64,000 nucleotides of DNA from Saprospiraceae bacterium (GCA_016714785.1 JADKCC010000033.1:84089-148088); one strand, 5' to 3'. Shown: positions 39,814 to 49,466, counted from the stretch's first letter. Translations and numbers: made by a program. The notes: generated by a model not told the origin, from the sequence alone.

Positions 39814-40527
39814 TTATCCAAATACTTTTTTTAAAAGATCACTAGTTCTTTGATTCACATCGGTCCTGATTCCTTTTTCCTTTATGGCAACAAGTGCAAA
39901 CAAACCGTCAAGTGCTTTATTATTGACATGTGCGTCTAGTTCTGGGTTCATTTTTTTGACAAATGGTATTTTATTGTAAGCATCTATAACAGTTTTCCAA
40001 TAAGTTCGTGCGTTTACTTCATCTAAACTTGACTGGATGACTGGCAAAAATTCATTATATAAAGGTTGTCTTGATGTGGTAGATAAGTATGTTGTTGCAG
40101 CGTTTTCTGTGCCAGTGAGTATAGATTTGGCGTCTGCAAAACTCATTTGTTTGATGGCATTTAGGAAGATAGGAGTTGCTTTTTTTGCTGCAATCTCCGC
40201 TGCTTGATTCATTTGATTGACTAGTTTTGTTTCCACATCTTGGAAACCTGGTATCATTTTTACTTTATCAATAATCTTTTGTGCATCTGAAGGGATAAGC
40301 ACTTTATATGGGCTTTCGAGATAGCCATTTTTTGTGGATAATTGACTGACAGCTGCTTCTATACCATTGTTTAACGCTTCTTTTAATCCAGCACTTACAT
40401 CTACATCTTCTCCCTTTAGTACGGCTACCGATCCTTTCGCCTTTTTAAGCAGATCATTTATTTGTGCCTGACTCATTGGGACATTTACTATTACAAAAAA
40501 CAACAATACAAATATGGACTTATTCAT
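39814..40527 (-). CDS. DUF4197 domain-containing protein
   Basis: A 237-aa exported protein with a signal peptide (MNKSIFVLLFFVIVNVPMS ending QAQ) followed by a DUF4197 domain: GLKEALNNGIEAAVSQLS, a proline-containing IPSD segment, KMIPGF, and the Asn/Ala-rich helices FLNAIKQMSFADAKSILTG. Mature proteins of this family are alpha-helical and probably periplasmic; function unknown. Length is normal for the family. Confidence 0.88.
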   Translation of the reverse strand: MNKSIFVLLFFVIVNVPMSQAQINDLLKKAKGSVAVLKGEDVDVSAGLKEALNNGIEAAVSQLSTKNGYLESPYKVLIPSDAQKIIDKVKMIPGFQDVETKLVNQMNQAAEIAAKKATPIFLNAIKQMSFADAKSILTGTENAATTYLSTTSRQPLYNEFLPVIQSSLDEVNARTYWKTVIDAYNKIPFVKKMNPELDAHVNNKALDGLFALVAIKEKGIRTDVNQRTSDLLKKVFG

Positions 40528-40602
40528 TTTATGATTTATTTATTGGATTAACGGCATTTTTAGGTTTTAAGTTTAAAGTATTCTGTTAAAGTTTCATTAA
40601 TA

Positions 40603-40990
40603 ACTAAAGTTTCGGGGCAAATTTTGCACAATAACTACTCTCATAACCTTGAATCAAATTCAATTGTGCTCTTTGGGGCTAATGATTATACTATAGGTTT
40701 GGCATTGTCGCTCGAGCCGCGACTGGCTTTTACTTTTTTGCATTGCCAAAAAAAGTAAACAAAAAACGCTAGTTCCGCTAAATCGCTCCGCGTACCGGAA
40801 CAGGCTCCCCAAGGAGGTAAACCTTGGTATTACTACATCTCCCAAAGCAATATGTTAATGTCGTATTTCTAAATCTCCTTGTAAATTGTTTTAAAGTATT
40901 GATTATCAGTATTATAAAGTAAGTTATTATTTGATTATTTAATATGTAATTAGTTGACATTAATCCATTTATAAACTCCGAAACTTCAGT
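40603..40990 (+). mobile_element. MITE-like element, copy 2
   Basis: A 388-bp element with left end ACTAAAGTTTCGG (40603) and right end complementary to ACTGAAGTTTCGG, ending 40990. It is flanked by TAATA direct repeats (40598-40602, 40991-40995). The body is nearly identical to copy 1 but retains a central GC-richer segment (TCGCTCGAGCCGCGACTGG). Open frames inside are short, cross the inverted repeats and differ between copies, so they are not taken as genes. The rest of the 40528-41127 gap holds nothing else. Confidence 0.8.
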
Positions 40991-41127
40991 TAATAAGAAA
41001 TACAATGAATTCAGCTAAAGATTTATTACATTTGCCATTCTGTAAGAAACAGTATGATTTCACAAAAATAGAGTGATAGCAACAATGTTTTGTCAATATT
41101 ATTACATTTAGCAAATCAAGGATGTAG

Positions 41128-42417
41128 ATGATGATTAGTAGAAATGAACCTTTAGCAGAGCGAATGCGGCCAAAATCGCTTGATGACTATGTAGGACAGG
41201 AGCATCTCGTAGGCAAAGGTGCAATCCTACGCAAAGTCATTGAATCTGGTAGTATGCCGTCTTTTATCCTTTGGGGACCTCCAGGCGTAGGGAAGACCAC
41301 TTTGGCTTCAGTGATTGCCCATACATTAGAGAGACCATTTCAGAGTTTATCTGCTATCAATAGTGGAGTCAAAGACATAAGAGATGCCATAGAAACCGCC
41401 AAATCGCAGAAATTTTTCTCTCGACCTAATCCAGTACTTTTTATTGATGAGATACACCGTTTTAGTAAGTCACAACAAGACTCACTATTGGGAGCGGTAG
41501 AAAAAGGTATCGTGACACTGATAGGCGCTACTACCGAAAATCCATCTTTTGAAGTCATCTCTGCATTATTATCAAGATGTCAAGTCTATATTTTGAAACC
41601 ACTCGAAAGACATCATCTGATCCAAATGATTGATAATGCGGTAGCGAAGAATGAATATCTTAAAAACCTTACAATCAAAATTGAATCCTACGATGCGTTG
41701 ATTGCACTATCGGGAGGCGATGGGAGAAAATTGTATAATTGCCTTGAGTTGGTGGTCAACCAGTTTGCCAAAGACGAGGAGATCATCATCACCGATGCAT
41801 TGGTTACTACTGTGATCCAACAGAATCTAGCCAAGTACGATAAAGCCGGTGAGCAGCATTATGATATCATTTCAGCATTTATCAAGTCCATGAGAGCATC
41901 AGATCCTAATGCTTCGGTTTATTACCTGGCCAGAATGATAGCAGGTGGTGAAGATCCATTATTTATTTGCAGACGGATGATTATCTTAGCATCCGAAGAT
42001 ATTGGACTAGCCAATCCCAATGCTTTGCTTTTAGCCAATAATTGTTTTCAAGCAGTCCATCATATAGGTATGCCGGAAGGCAGAATTATCATGTCACAGA
42101 CGGCCATTTACTTGGCTTGCTCGCCCAAAAGTAATGCATCTTATGTCGCTATCAATCAAGCACTAGACCTAGTGAAACAAACTGGCGATGTGTCTGTTCC
42201 CCTACATCTGCGAAACGCACCTACCAATCTAATGAAAGACATCGGATACGGTACAGGCTATCAATATGCCCATGATTACCAAGGCAACTTCTCGGAAATG
42301 GAGTGTCTGCCTGAAACCCTTGCTGGCACTAAACTATACAGTCCAGGGCACAATGCTGCCGAAGTCAAGTATAGCGAGTATTTGAAGTTGATTTGGAAGG
42401 GGAAATATGGTTATTGA
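41128..42417 (+). CDS. rarA: Replication-associated recombination protein A (AAA+ ATPase)
   Basis: A 429-aa RarA/MgsA protein, an AAA+ ATPase related to clamp loaders that acts at stalled replication forks. Walker A GPPGVGKT at 50-57, Walker B VLFIDEIHRF, sensor GATTENPSF, and the conserved C-terminal segment SAFIKSMRASDPNASVYYLARMIAGGEDP with YGTGYQYAHDY. Length is typical. A double ATG (41128/41131) leaves a one-codon doubt on the start. Confidence 0.96.
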   Translation: MMISRNEPLAERMRPKSLDDYVGQEHLVGKGAILRKVIESGSMPSFILWGPPGVGKTTLASVIAHTLERPFQSLSAINSGVKDIRDAIETAKSQKFFSRPNPVLFIDEIHRFSKSQQDSLLGAVEKGIVTLIGATTENPSFEVISALLSRCQVYILKPLERHHLIQMIDNAVAKNEYLKNLTIKIESYDALIALSGGDGRKLYNCLELVVNQFAKDEEIIITDALVTTVIQQNLAKYDKAGEQHYDIISAFIKSMRASDPNASVYYLARMIAGGEDPLFICRRMIILASEDIGLANPNALLLANNCFQAVHHIGMPEGRIIMSQTAIYLACSPKSNASYVAINQALDLVKQTGDVSVPLHLRNAPTNLMKDIGYGTGYQYAHDYQGNFSEMECLPETLAGTKLYSPGHNAAEVKYSEYLKLIWKGKYGY

Positions 42418-42649
42418 TTGTGGTGTTGCGCTGAATTTGGGCAAATTCAAATAGGCTATTAATTTCTAGTCTATGTTTTGAATATTTTAAAATTGAGTCC
42501 ACTCCTAACAGTCAAAAATGTTGGAATGCTATTAATACACTTAGATCTTAAGGAATATAAAGGTTTGATTATTAGTTACTATTTAGGTCTATTTGGAGTT
42601 CGGGATTTTATTGTGTTTTTGTGCCTTTGTGGCAAATTTATTTCAAAAT

Positions 42650-43192
42650 TTAGAATTGGACATTCATTCCTAACATAGGGAATACTTCAAAACCATAGTC
42701 ACCTTTTTTTAATGTACGATGCCCTATGAAACCGCCACTCAAATATAATGATTTATAAATCTTAAAATCTGCTAAAAAATTAACACCAATTTGATAATTT
42801 GTATGTTGGATAAAATGTTCGCTATTTGGATCAACAGAAAAATTACTTAAAGCAAAACCAACATCCATATTGAAGGATGCCCTTTCATCAAGAAATGACT
42901 CTTTATACCGCATTAGTAACCCACCACGATGAAATATATCTTGTGTAATTGATCCGTAATTGTCTAAGCGTTGGGACATTGCACTGTAATATATTCCTGA
43001 ATAAATATTTTTGGTAATTGAAAATAGGAAATTAATATTAAGTGGTATGTAATTTCCAATGATCTTTTCGTTTTCATAAACTGGCAAATAGAAAACATGT
43101 ATTGAACTTATTCTGTTTTTCCCAAAATTAGTGTTTTGGCTTTGAGCAAAAGTAAATGTAAAGAGGAGAACTGTAAAGAAAAAATACTTCAT
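42650..43192 (-). CDS. Outer membrane beta-barrel-like protein, unknown
   Basis: A 180-aa exported protein with a clear signal peptide (MKYFFFTVLLFTFTFAQSQ) and alternating strands rich in Tyr and Gly (IYSGIYYSAMSQ; SLYLSGGFIGHRTL) ending in Phe (MLGMNVQF), as expected for a small outer-membrane barrel. The family is not recognised. It is preceded on its strand, 70 bases away, by a barrel fragment without a signal peptide (43262-43504), which suggests local duplication and decay. Confidence 0.75.
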   Translation of the reverse strand: MKYFFFTVLLFTFTFAQSQNTNFGKNRISSIHVFYLPVYENEKIIGNYIPLNINFLFSITKNIYSGIYYSAMSQRLDNYGSITQDIFHRGGLLMRYKESFLDERASFNMDVGFALSNFSVDPNSEHFIQHTNYQIGVNFLADFKIYKSLYLSGGFIGHRTLKKGDYGFEVFPMLGMNVQF

Positions 43193-43261
43193 AAATATTT
43201 AATTATTGATTTTTAAAACATTATATTGTTATAAAAAAGCAAGAAACGATTTTTTTTATTG

Positions 43262-43504
43262 TCATGTATGAATATCCATTTGGAAAGTTAAGTTTAGTAG
43301 TCTATTTTTAGATATACCCCTTCCATAATCATAATTGTATCCTGTGTTGAGTATTAAGCCAAAGTTTTTATATATGGAGAAATGAAGGCCTAATTCTATT
43401 CCTAGTGTAAAACCTTTAATTTTGGAGTTTATAAATTGAATTTTACCTTCTTCAGTTTTTTTGTATGAAAGATTTGTTAGAGAGATCTCCCAACTCAATG
43501 GCAT
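43262..43504 (-). pseudogene. Truncated beta-barrel fragment
   Basis: An 80-aa open frame with barrel-like strands (GFTLGIELGLHFSIYKNFGLILNTGYNY) and an ending typical of the last strand (LLNLTFQMDIHT) but no signal peptide. Immediately upstream of its ATG in frame is a stop, so the 5' half of the gene appears to be lost. It might still be translated, but a barrel strand set without a signal cannot be exported. Confidence 0.5.
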
Positions 43505-43632
43505 ACTATTAGATTAATATACTCTTAATGTCAGTGATCTTTGAACACTTAAGCAAAGCAAACACCATATCACTTGATCACTGATCATAAAGTTGTAATG
43601 TTCCAGAAAGTCATACGCTTGGATGAAATAAA

Positions 43633-44168
43633 TCACCGAAAAAAACTAAAAATAGTCGTACCATAATTCCTTTCTTCCACGTAGTGTGGATGATTTTTAA
43701 AGTTGTGGTTTGGATTATGCTCCATCACAAATAGTCCATCTGCTGCCAGTATATTATGCGCAAAGATTACATCAGGTATCGTATTGAGTGTGGGCAAAGG
43801 GTAGGGAGGCCCAGCAAAGATATAGTCGTATTGTCTTACATTGGTTTGGATAAACTTGAATACATCTGATCTGACTATCCTGATTTTATCTTCTATGTCT
43901 AGGTCATTAGCTGTTTTGGTGACAAAACTAACACAACCTGGAAATTTATCGACATAAGTCACATCATTGCAACCACGAGATATAAATTCATAGCTGTGAT
44001 TGCCTGTCCCTCCAAATAGATCTAGCATCACTGTTTCTTCAAAATCCAACTTATTGTTGAGTATATTAAAAAGACCTTCTTTGCAAAATCTGTGGTGGGT
44101 CTGGTAGGCCAGTTTTTTGCTGGTGGGATAAATTTACGTCCCTTGAAAGTACCTCCTATGATGCGCAT
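43633..44168 (-). CDS. rsmD: 16S rRNA (guanine966-N2)-methyltransferase, frameshifted
   Basis: The full gene starts at ATG 44168 (MRIIGGTFKGRKFIPP, the classic RsmD start) and continues to PTRPTTDFAK, where the frame breaks. It resumes one base out as KEGLFNILNN. Restoring one base in the short T run at 44080-44082 (+ strand; AAA to AAAA on the coding strand) rebuilds the invariant TDFAKEGLFNIL. The rest has the SAM motif MLDLFGGTGNHSYEFISRG and a catalytic PPY motif preceded by Gly (FAGPPYP) rather than the usual Asp. The enzyme methylates G966 of 16S rRNA. It overlaps the end of the DUF3822 gene by 13 bases, a pairing common in Bacteroidota. Confidence 0.85.
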
Positions 44169-44953
44169 TGGATATTGGCATGGTGGGTGAAGTAGAAATG
44201 TGGTTTTATTTCTTCAGGAAAGGATGCATGTAGATGATGTTCGATATCAGACAATATGGTTATATTAGAGATATACCCTTTGAGTTGGATGTAAAGCGCC
44301 GAATCACGATCTATCCAGCCACTTATCGTAACATGGTCCGAAGCTGGATCTAAACCTGTGTATTGACAGGCAGCTAATACAAAGTAAAGAATATCAAGTT
44401 TGTTTTTAGTGCAGTATGAGTTATATAAAAACATTTTTCCTTCTTTCTGTACATATAAGTACAATATACCATCTTCTAAATGAATGTGCAAAATTGGCTG
44501 ATAAGTACCAATGAAATAGGCGGATAACAGTGAAGTGAAGCTTCTTAGATAATAGTTTTTTTCAGGCCAAAGATATTGTAATAAGTCTTCTTGATGATTG
44601 GTTATACCGTAATAATTATACAATGCTTGTCCAGGTATCTTTTCAACTTTAGCGTTTTTTAACTCTAGTCCAGGAAATATATCTATCAGTGCGTCATCTT
44701 TTATATTGATTTGGTGTGCATCTCCAGACATAACTAAAATAGATGTTTTAAGATATTGTCTTTGCAGCCTAGTATCTTCCTTTATGAGTTTCGTAAATTG
44801 TGGGTCACTGTACATCATGTCAATGTATGATTGGTGACAAACCATCACATTTTGATTGTCAAAGATACTATAAAAAAAACTGTCTGCCATAAGGACGACA
44901 GACAGTTTTTGTAAATTATCATTGGAAGAATAATCGAAATCTCTCTGAATCAT
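44156..44953 (-). CDS. DUF3822 family protein
   Basis: A 265-aa cytoplasmic protein of the Bacteroidota-specific DUF3822 family, an ASKHA-like ATPase-fold domain by my recollection. Features: SVVLMADSFFYSIFD near the N-terminus, ILHIHLEDGILYLYVQKEGKMFLYNSYCTKNKLDILYFVLAACQ in the middle, and VTISGWIDRDSALYIQLKGYI. It overlaps rsmD by 13 bases and follows the pilin-like gene by about 9 bases, so the three are co-transcribed. Function unknown; the constant link to rsmD hints at a ribosome-related role. Confidence 0.85.
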   Translation of the reverse strand: MIQRDFDYSSNDNLQKLSVVLMADSFFYSIFDNQNVMVCHQSYIDMMYSDPQFTKLIKEDTRLQRQYLKTSILVMSGDAHQINIKDDALIDIFPGLELKNAKVEKIPGQALYNYYGITNHQEDLLQYLWPEKNYYLRSFTSLLSAYFIGTYQPILHIHLEDGILYLYVQKEGKMFLYNSYCTKNKLDILYFVLAACQYTGLDPASDHVTISGWIDRDSALYIQLKGYISNITILSDIEHHLHASFPEEIKPHFYFTHHANIQCAS

Positions 44954-44962
44954 TCTTTAAAA

Positions 44963-45550
44963 TTACCAGTTACCATTGGTGTTTGGTGAGTTCATATCTC
45001 CAAATTTGATCAATTTTTCTGGATCGTAAAACTTATCATATTTTTTGAAAGATGGATTTGCAAATTCACCCATAAACTCTTTAAATTTAGTACCTACTTG
45101 CACAACATTTACTAAAGAGTTTTGGTGAGTTATAGTGTCGGCATCAATTTCATAAATTTTACCAGCGCCGTACGGAATGTATCTCAAGGAGTCCACATTA
45201 ATGGCCTTACCCAACATAGCATAAAGCGTATCTTTGGCAATGGCATAAGTGACAGTTTTGATGAATTTGTCTTGATTGGTTGGATCAGAAGGATCTGCTT
45301 CCAGTTTTACAACTTCTATTTTGCCATTGTTGATGACAGAAGCCAATGAATCAAAATTGTTTGCATACTTACCCGTAGCCATCCTGAATACGTCTTGAGC
45401 AATTTGGATTTTCTTAAGTGATGCGATCACTGCTTCTTTACGTTTGTCCCTTTCTTCATGAAATGCGATAGGCTCTCTGATAGAAGAGTATAACCAATAT
45501 GCTAAAACCAAGGTGACAAGGATAAGAACCAAATTTATTACCTTCCTCAT
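44963..45550 (-). CDS. Membrane-anchored pilin-like/GspG-like protein
   Basis: A 195-aa protein with a single N-terminal transmembrane helix (VINLVLILVTLVLAYWLY) followed by a charged helix and the phrase IQIAQDVFRMATGKYANNFDSLASVI, which resembles the early region of type II secretion pseudopilins (a long helix followed by a 'tGkYp' turn). No prepilin peptidase site is clear, so it may be a simple anchored periplasmic protein. First gene of the operon with DUF3822 and rsmD, divergent from tsaD. Confidence 0.75.
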   Translation of the reverse strand: MRKVINLVLILVTLVLAYWLYSSIREPIAFHEERDKRKEAVIASLKKIQIAQDVFRMATGKYANNFDSLASVINNGKIEVVKLEADPSDPTNQDKFIKTVTYAIAKDTLYAMLGKAINVDSLRYIPYGAGKIYEIDADTITHQNSLVNVVQVGTKFKEFMGEFANPSFKKYDKFYDPEKLIKFGDMNSPNTNGNW

Positions 45551-45691
45551 AAAAATTGAATTAAGATTGAATTATTAAAATTAATTAGTTGGTTTAATAC
45601 TTTTAAAATGATGCACAATGTACTACTTTTGGCGTATCGTTTGCAAAATTATTTAATTTTTTTAATTCTAAAGTAAAATATAGCGATAATC

Positions 45692-46696
45692 TTGATAAAA
45701 AAAAATATTTCTATCCTTGCCATTGAGTCGTCTTGCGATGATACGAGTGCTTCTGTGGTGGTTGATGGCCATGTTTTAAGCAATATCACGGCCAATCAAA
45801 CGGTACACCAAACGTATGGTGGCGTCATTCCAGAATTGGCAAGCAGACAACATTTAATAAATATTATTCCCGTCATTGATGTAGCTTTAAAAACAGCTGA
45901 AGTAAGTTTAAAAGATATTGATGCCATAGCATTTACTCGCGGGCCAGGTTTGCTCGGTAGCCTTATAGTTGGTGTTTCGATGGCAAAATCTCTGGCTTTG
46001 AGCTTGGATATACCATTGGTTGAGGTTCATCATATCAGGGCTCATGTGTTGGCTCACTTTGCAGACGAACCGAAACCACCATTCCCCTTCTTATGCCTTA
46101 CGGTATCAGGAGGTCATACTCAGATAGAGTTGGTACACGATTATAATAATATAGAAATTCTTGGCAAAACTATAGATGATGCTGCAGGTGAAGCCTTTGA
46201 TAAGACGGGTAAGATAATTGGATTGGATTATCCAGCTGGCCCTATTATCGATAAATTAGCGCAAGAAGGTCAACCTATTTTTTCGTTTCCCGAACCTCAA
46301 GTTGGGTCACTAGATTTTAGTTTTAGCGGATTGAAAACATCTATTTTATATTTTTTGCAAAAAGAAATGGCTGTTAACCCTAATTTTATACAAGAAAATC
46401 TTGCTGATATCTGTTGCTCTGTCCAAACTACCATAGTTCATATACTCATCAAAAAGTTATCAAAAGCTGCGGCGATGACAGGGATCAAACACATAGGTAT
46501 TGCAGGAGGCGTTTCTGCCAATAGCGCTTTGCGACATACATTAGATTTGACAGGTAAAAATAAAGGGTGGACAACTTATATTCCATCATTCCAATATTGC
46601 ACTGACAATGCTGGTATGATAGGCGTAGCAGGATATTATAAATATTTGGATGGTGTGTTTACAGATCAGCATGTCACACCTTTGGCAAAAATGTAA
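45692..46696 (+). CDS. tsaD: tRNA N6-threonylcarbamoyladenosine transferase TsaD
   Basis: A 334-aa Kae1/TsaD enzyme that transfers threonylcarbamoyl to A37 of ANN-decoding tRNAs. The start is a TTG at 45692; no ATG or GTG precedes ILAIESSCDDTSASVV, which is the required N-terminus. Metal-binding motif HHIRAH (His114 and His118), nucleotide-binding LTVSGGHTQ and the C-terminal GIAGGVSANSALR and CTDNAGMIG are intact. Length is typical. Confidence 0.96.
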   Translation: MIKKNISILAIESSCDDTSASVVVDGHVLSNITANQTVHQTYGGVIPELASRQHLINIIPVIDVALKTAEVSLKDIDAIAFTRGPGLLGSLIVGVSMAKSLALSLDIPLVEVHHIRAHVLAHFADEPKPPFPFLCLTVSGGHTQIELVHDYNNIEILGKTIDDAAGEAFDKTGKIIGLDYPAGPIIDKLAQEGQPIFSFPEPQVGSLDFSFSGLKTSILYFLQKEMAVNPNFIQENLADICCSVQTTIVHILIKKLSKAAAMTGIKHIGIAGGVSANSALRHTLDLTGKNKGWTTYIPSFQYCTDNAGMIGVAGYYKYLDGVFTDQHVTPLAKM

Positions 46697-46746
46697 GCTC
46701 TAAATACTTTAAAAACAATTAATAACCTATTTTCGTAGTTTTATAG

Positions 46747-46754
46747 TAGATTTG
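46747..46754 (+). promoter_or_regulatory. Putative -7 promoter element
   Basis: TAGATTTG, full TAnnTTTG match, 23 bases before the ATG of the barrel protein gene at 46777. Confidence 0.55.
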
Positions 46755-46776
46755 CAGTATAAAATATTTAATAACA

Positions 46777-47493
46777 ATGAAGGTATTGATTCGATTTTTA
46801 GTCATAATATTTCTAAGCGCGTATATGTGTTCGCTGAATGCTCAGTTTGGCCTCCGTCTAAAGTTCAATAATCAAACATTTACTAATTGGGATAAATCTG
46901 TAAGTGTTTTAGAAAATGCTGATAGTCGGTTGTTTAATTATGGTTATGAAGCTGGATTGGATTACTGGTTTAGGCTCAAAAAAAGGAGAGTGGAGTTTAT
47001 GCCAGAAATCTCTTACAGTATATCAAGTTCTTCTTTTTCTACAATATCTGGAATTGATAATATAGGTTTATCTACTATAAATTTTAATTTTAATACACAC
47101 ATTTATGCCCTGGATATGGAAGGAGATTGTGATTGTCCAACTTTTTCTAAACAAGGAGCATCCATCAATAAAGGCTTATTTTTTCATTTTACTCCAGGAT
47201 TGGGTTATTATAATTCGAAAACTCAATTGTCAGAAGGAAACACTGTAGCTTTTGATGAGGCTAAAGGGCTGGTTTTTAGGGCAGGTTTAGGCCTAGGACT
47301 GGATCTTGGCCTGAGTGATTTATTGACCATTACTCCGATTGTTTCTTATTATTTTCATTCCAACATGCAGTGGGATAATATGCCTTCAAGTGGCGAAATG
47401 ATCAGTGCATCTGATAATCCAAAACAAATACAGTTAACGGTGAGACTAGGATTTAGACCAGATTATGGGCGTAAAGGGCGAAGAAGAAGATAA
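46777..47493 (+). CDS. Outer membrane beta-barrel protein, unknown
   Basis: A 238-aa exported protein with signal peptide (MKVLIRFLVIIFLSAYMCSL ending NAQ). The remainder alternates polar loops with strands such as YEAGLDYWFRLKKRRVEFMPEISYS and FRAGLGLGLDLGLSDLLTITPIVSYYFH, and ends RLGFRPDYGRKGRRRR, an OMP_b-brl-like layout with an unusually basic tail. A CDCPTF motif lies in one loop. The end overlaps the frame of the helicase gene, whose ATG at 47501 is 7 bases past the stop, so the two are likely co-transcribed. Confidence 0.78.
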   Translation: MKVLIRFLVIIFLSAYMCSLNAQFGLRLKFNNQTFTNWDKSVSVLENADSRLFNYGYEAGLDYWFRLKKRRVEFMPEISYSISSSSFSTISGIDNIGLSTINFNFNTHIYALDMEGDCDCPTFSKQGASINKGLFFHFTPGLGYYNSKTQLSEGNTVAFDEAKGLVFRAGLGLGLDLGLSDLLTITPIVSYYFHSNMQWDNMPSSGEMISASDNPKQIQLTVRLGFRPDYGRKGRRRR

Positions 47494-47500
47494 AATTAAT

Positions 47501-48802
47501 ATGAGTATCAATGTGCCTGTGACCTTAAGTTCAGAGTTTACTGGAATTCTGGATCAATTAGAATATACACAAGATCATTTATTCATCACAGGTCGAGCTG
47601 GAACTGGAAAATCTACTTTATTGCAAGTATTTAGGAATACCACTAAAAAGCGTGTGGTGGTATTGGCACCTACGGGCATTGCTGCCCTCAATGTCAAAGG
47701 GCAGACTATCCACTCATTCTTCGGTTTTCCTCCTAGATTACTCAATAGATCAGAAATAGAAAGACGTAAAAACTTTCGTATTTATGTAAATATAGATATG
47801 ATTATAATAGATGAGATATCTATGGTCAGGGCAGATATGATAGATAATATTGATTATTTTCTTCGTATCAATCGCAATGTAAACCAGCCATTTGGTGGCG
47901 TACAGATGGTGTTTTTTGGTGATTTATTCCAATTGCCACCGGTGGTATCTACTCCATTCGAAAAAGAATATTTCCGCACTACCTATCAGACACCTTATTT
48001 TTTTTCTGCGCAGGTGATCCCACACACAGCGCTCAAAATGGTGGAATTGCTCCATGTATATCGGCAAGAAGAACGAAATTTCATCAATCTGCTAGACAAT
48101 ATCCGACTCAATAGATTAGATTATGAAGATTTTATGTATCTCAATGAGCGACATTTGCCAGCACCAGAAGAGAGAGATTATTTTATTACGCTCTGTAGTC
48201 GCAACGATATTGCTACCCGTATCAATGAGCAAGAATTGAAAGCCATTGATCTTCCAGCAGTGGAATATCAAGCTACCATCACGGGAGAATTTAATCCACA
48301 TCTTTTTCCCACCGAATTTAACCTTGTGCTCAAAGTTGGGGCACAAGTGATGTTTGTTAAAAACGACCTGCAAAAGCAATTTGTGAATGGAACGATTGGC
48401 ATCATCAAGGAAGCTAATTATGATAAAATATTGGTGAGTATTGCCGATGATTTTGGAGATGAAAAGTTTATTGAAGTAGAAAAACAAGAATGGGAGATAC
48501 TAAAGTATGAAAATGATCCTGAAAAGCCAGGCCTAATTACCACAAAAATTACGGGTATATTCAAACAATATCCGCTAAAATTGGCTTGGGCTATAACCAT
48601 CCATAAAAGTCAGGGAAAAACTTTTGATCGAGTCATTATAGATATGGGTGGAGGCGCATTCGAGAGTGGTCAGACGTATGTGGCATTAAGTAGATGTAGA
48701 ACATTGGATGGAGTGATCTTAAAACAGCCTTTGCGCAACCGTGACATCATTGTGGATGAAAGAATCACTGAGTACTATGAGCAAGTTAAGTATCTGAGTT
48801 AA
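47501..48802 (+). CDS. PIF1-like superfamily 1 helicase
   Basis: A 433-aa AAA/SF1B helicase. The ATG at 47501 (MSINVPVTLSSEF) is chosen over an in-frame ATG inside the previous gene. Motif I GRAGTGKST at 31-39, VVVLAPTGIAALNVKGQTIHSFF (Ia), MIIIDEISMVRADM (II), FGDLFQLPPV (III), and the C-terminal UvrD-like motifs LAWAITIHKSQGKTFDRVIID and GQTYVALSRC. PIF1-like enzymes unwind DNA with a 5' to 3' polarity and resolve G-quadruplexes or stalled forks. The target here is unknown. Confidence 0.93.
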   Translation: MSINVPVTLSSEFTGILDQLEYTQDHLFITGRAGTGKSTLLQVFRNTTKKRVVVLAPTGIAALNVKGQTIHSFFGFPPRLLNRSEIERRKNFRIYVNIDMIIIDEISMVRADMIDNIDYFLRINRNVNQPFGGVQMVFFGDLFQLPPVVSTPFEKEYFRTTYQTPYFFSAQVIPHTALKMVELLHVYRQEERNFINLLDNIRLNRLDYEDFMYLNERHLPAPEERDYFITLCSRNDIATRINEQELKAIDLPAVEYQATITGEFNPHLFPTEFNLVLKVGAQVMFVKNDLQKQFVNGTIGIIKEANYDKILVSIADDFGDEKFIEVEKQEWEILKYENDPEKPGLITTKITGIFKQYPLKLAWAITIHKSQGKTFDRVIIDMGGGAFESGQTYVALSRCRTLDGVILKQPLRNRDIIVDERITEYYEQVKYLS

Positions 48803-49075
48803 CTACAGATCCTTACGTATAAAGAAATCGTATATGGAGGAATGTTATATAAATTGACTTAATAACTACATTTAAATCAGATTATCAATATTTTTATTGA
48901 TATCAAATTACAAGTATAACAAAGCATAATTGAAGTTTACAAGCCAAGTAGTATATACTGTAGTTTACTCCTGTTTTATAGATGTGATATTGACAAAAAT
49001 AACATCTTTATTATTACGAGCATCTTAGCTTAATAAGCTAGCATTATCTTACAAAAAAAAATAATTAGCTGAATA

Positions 49076-49180
49076 TTACTCATATTTAGGCTTCTTTAAC
49101 CTTTTTTCAGCTTTCTTTTCTTTAGGAGTTTTGGTGGCTTCCTTTTTTACTTCTTTTTTGACATCTTTGCTCTTAGCCAT
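49076..49180 (-). CDS. Small lysine-rich protein, 34 aa
   Basis: A short open frame from ATG 49180 to TAA 49076 encoding MAKSKDVKKEVKKEATKTP followed by KEKKAEKRLKKPKYE. About 40% Lys, with Glu, Ala and Thr and no hydrophobic core, so likely disordered and nucleic-acid-binding or ribosome-associated. It has a TAnnTTTG element 40 bases upstream and sits alone in a 660-base gap. I recall similar very short Lys-rich 'MAxSKDxKKExKK' proteins in Bacteroidota genomes, though I cannot confirm orthology here. Confidence 0.65.
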   Translation of the reverse strand: MAKSKDVKKEVKKEATKTPKEKKAEKRLKKPKYE

Positions 49181-49219
49181 GATTTTAATATTTTAATTAT
49201 AAATTTCAAAAATATTGAA

Positions 49220-49227
49220 CAAAGGTA
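49220..49227 (-). promoter_or_regulatory. Putative -7 element of the lysine-rich small gene
   Basis: Minus-strand TACCTTTG, full consensus, 39 bases upstream of the small gene's ATG. Confidence 0.5.
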
Positions 49228-49466
49228 ATCATAATTATATAATTAGAGTATGTTTAAAAATTTTCTTAGTTGCTAATCAATAGTTGATGGTTCTGACGAT
49301 TAAAGAATTAACGAGTTTAGTGTGCTAAACAATAAGATTATTTGGAATTCAGTTTCATAAGATATTGATTATAAGGCAATAAAAATTTAAATATACTCTT
49401 ATTGTAATTGCTATTGCTCATAAATATATGTCTATTATTTGTTTGTTTAAATGAAATTTTACAAAA

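Noticed and set aside
42432..42449. Palindrome TGAATTTG-GG-CAAATTCA after rarA as a terminator
   Set aside because: The stem is AT-rich and not followed by a T tract; too weak to call.
42478..42678. 66-aa frame downstream of rarA
   Set aside because: Low-complexity composition, no promoter or family, and it overlaps the end of the barrel gene on the other strand.
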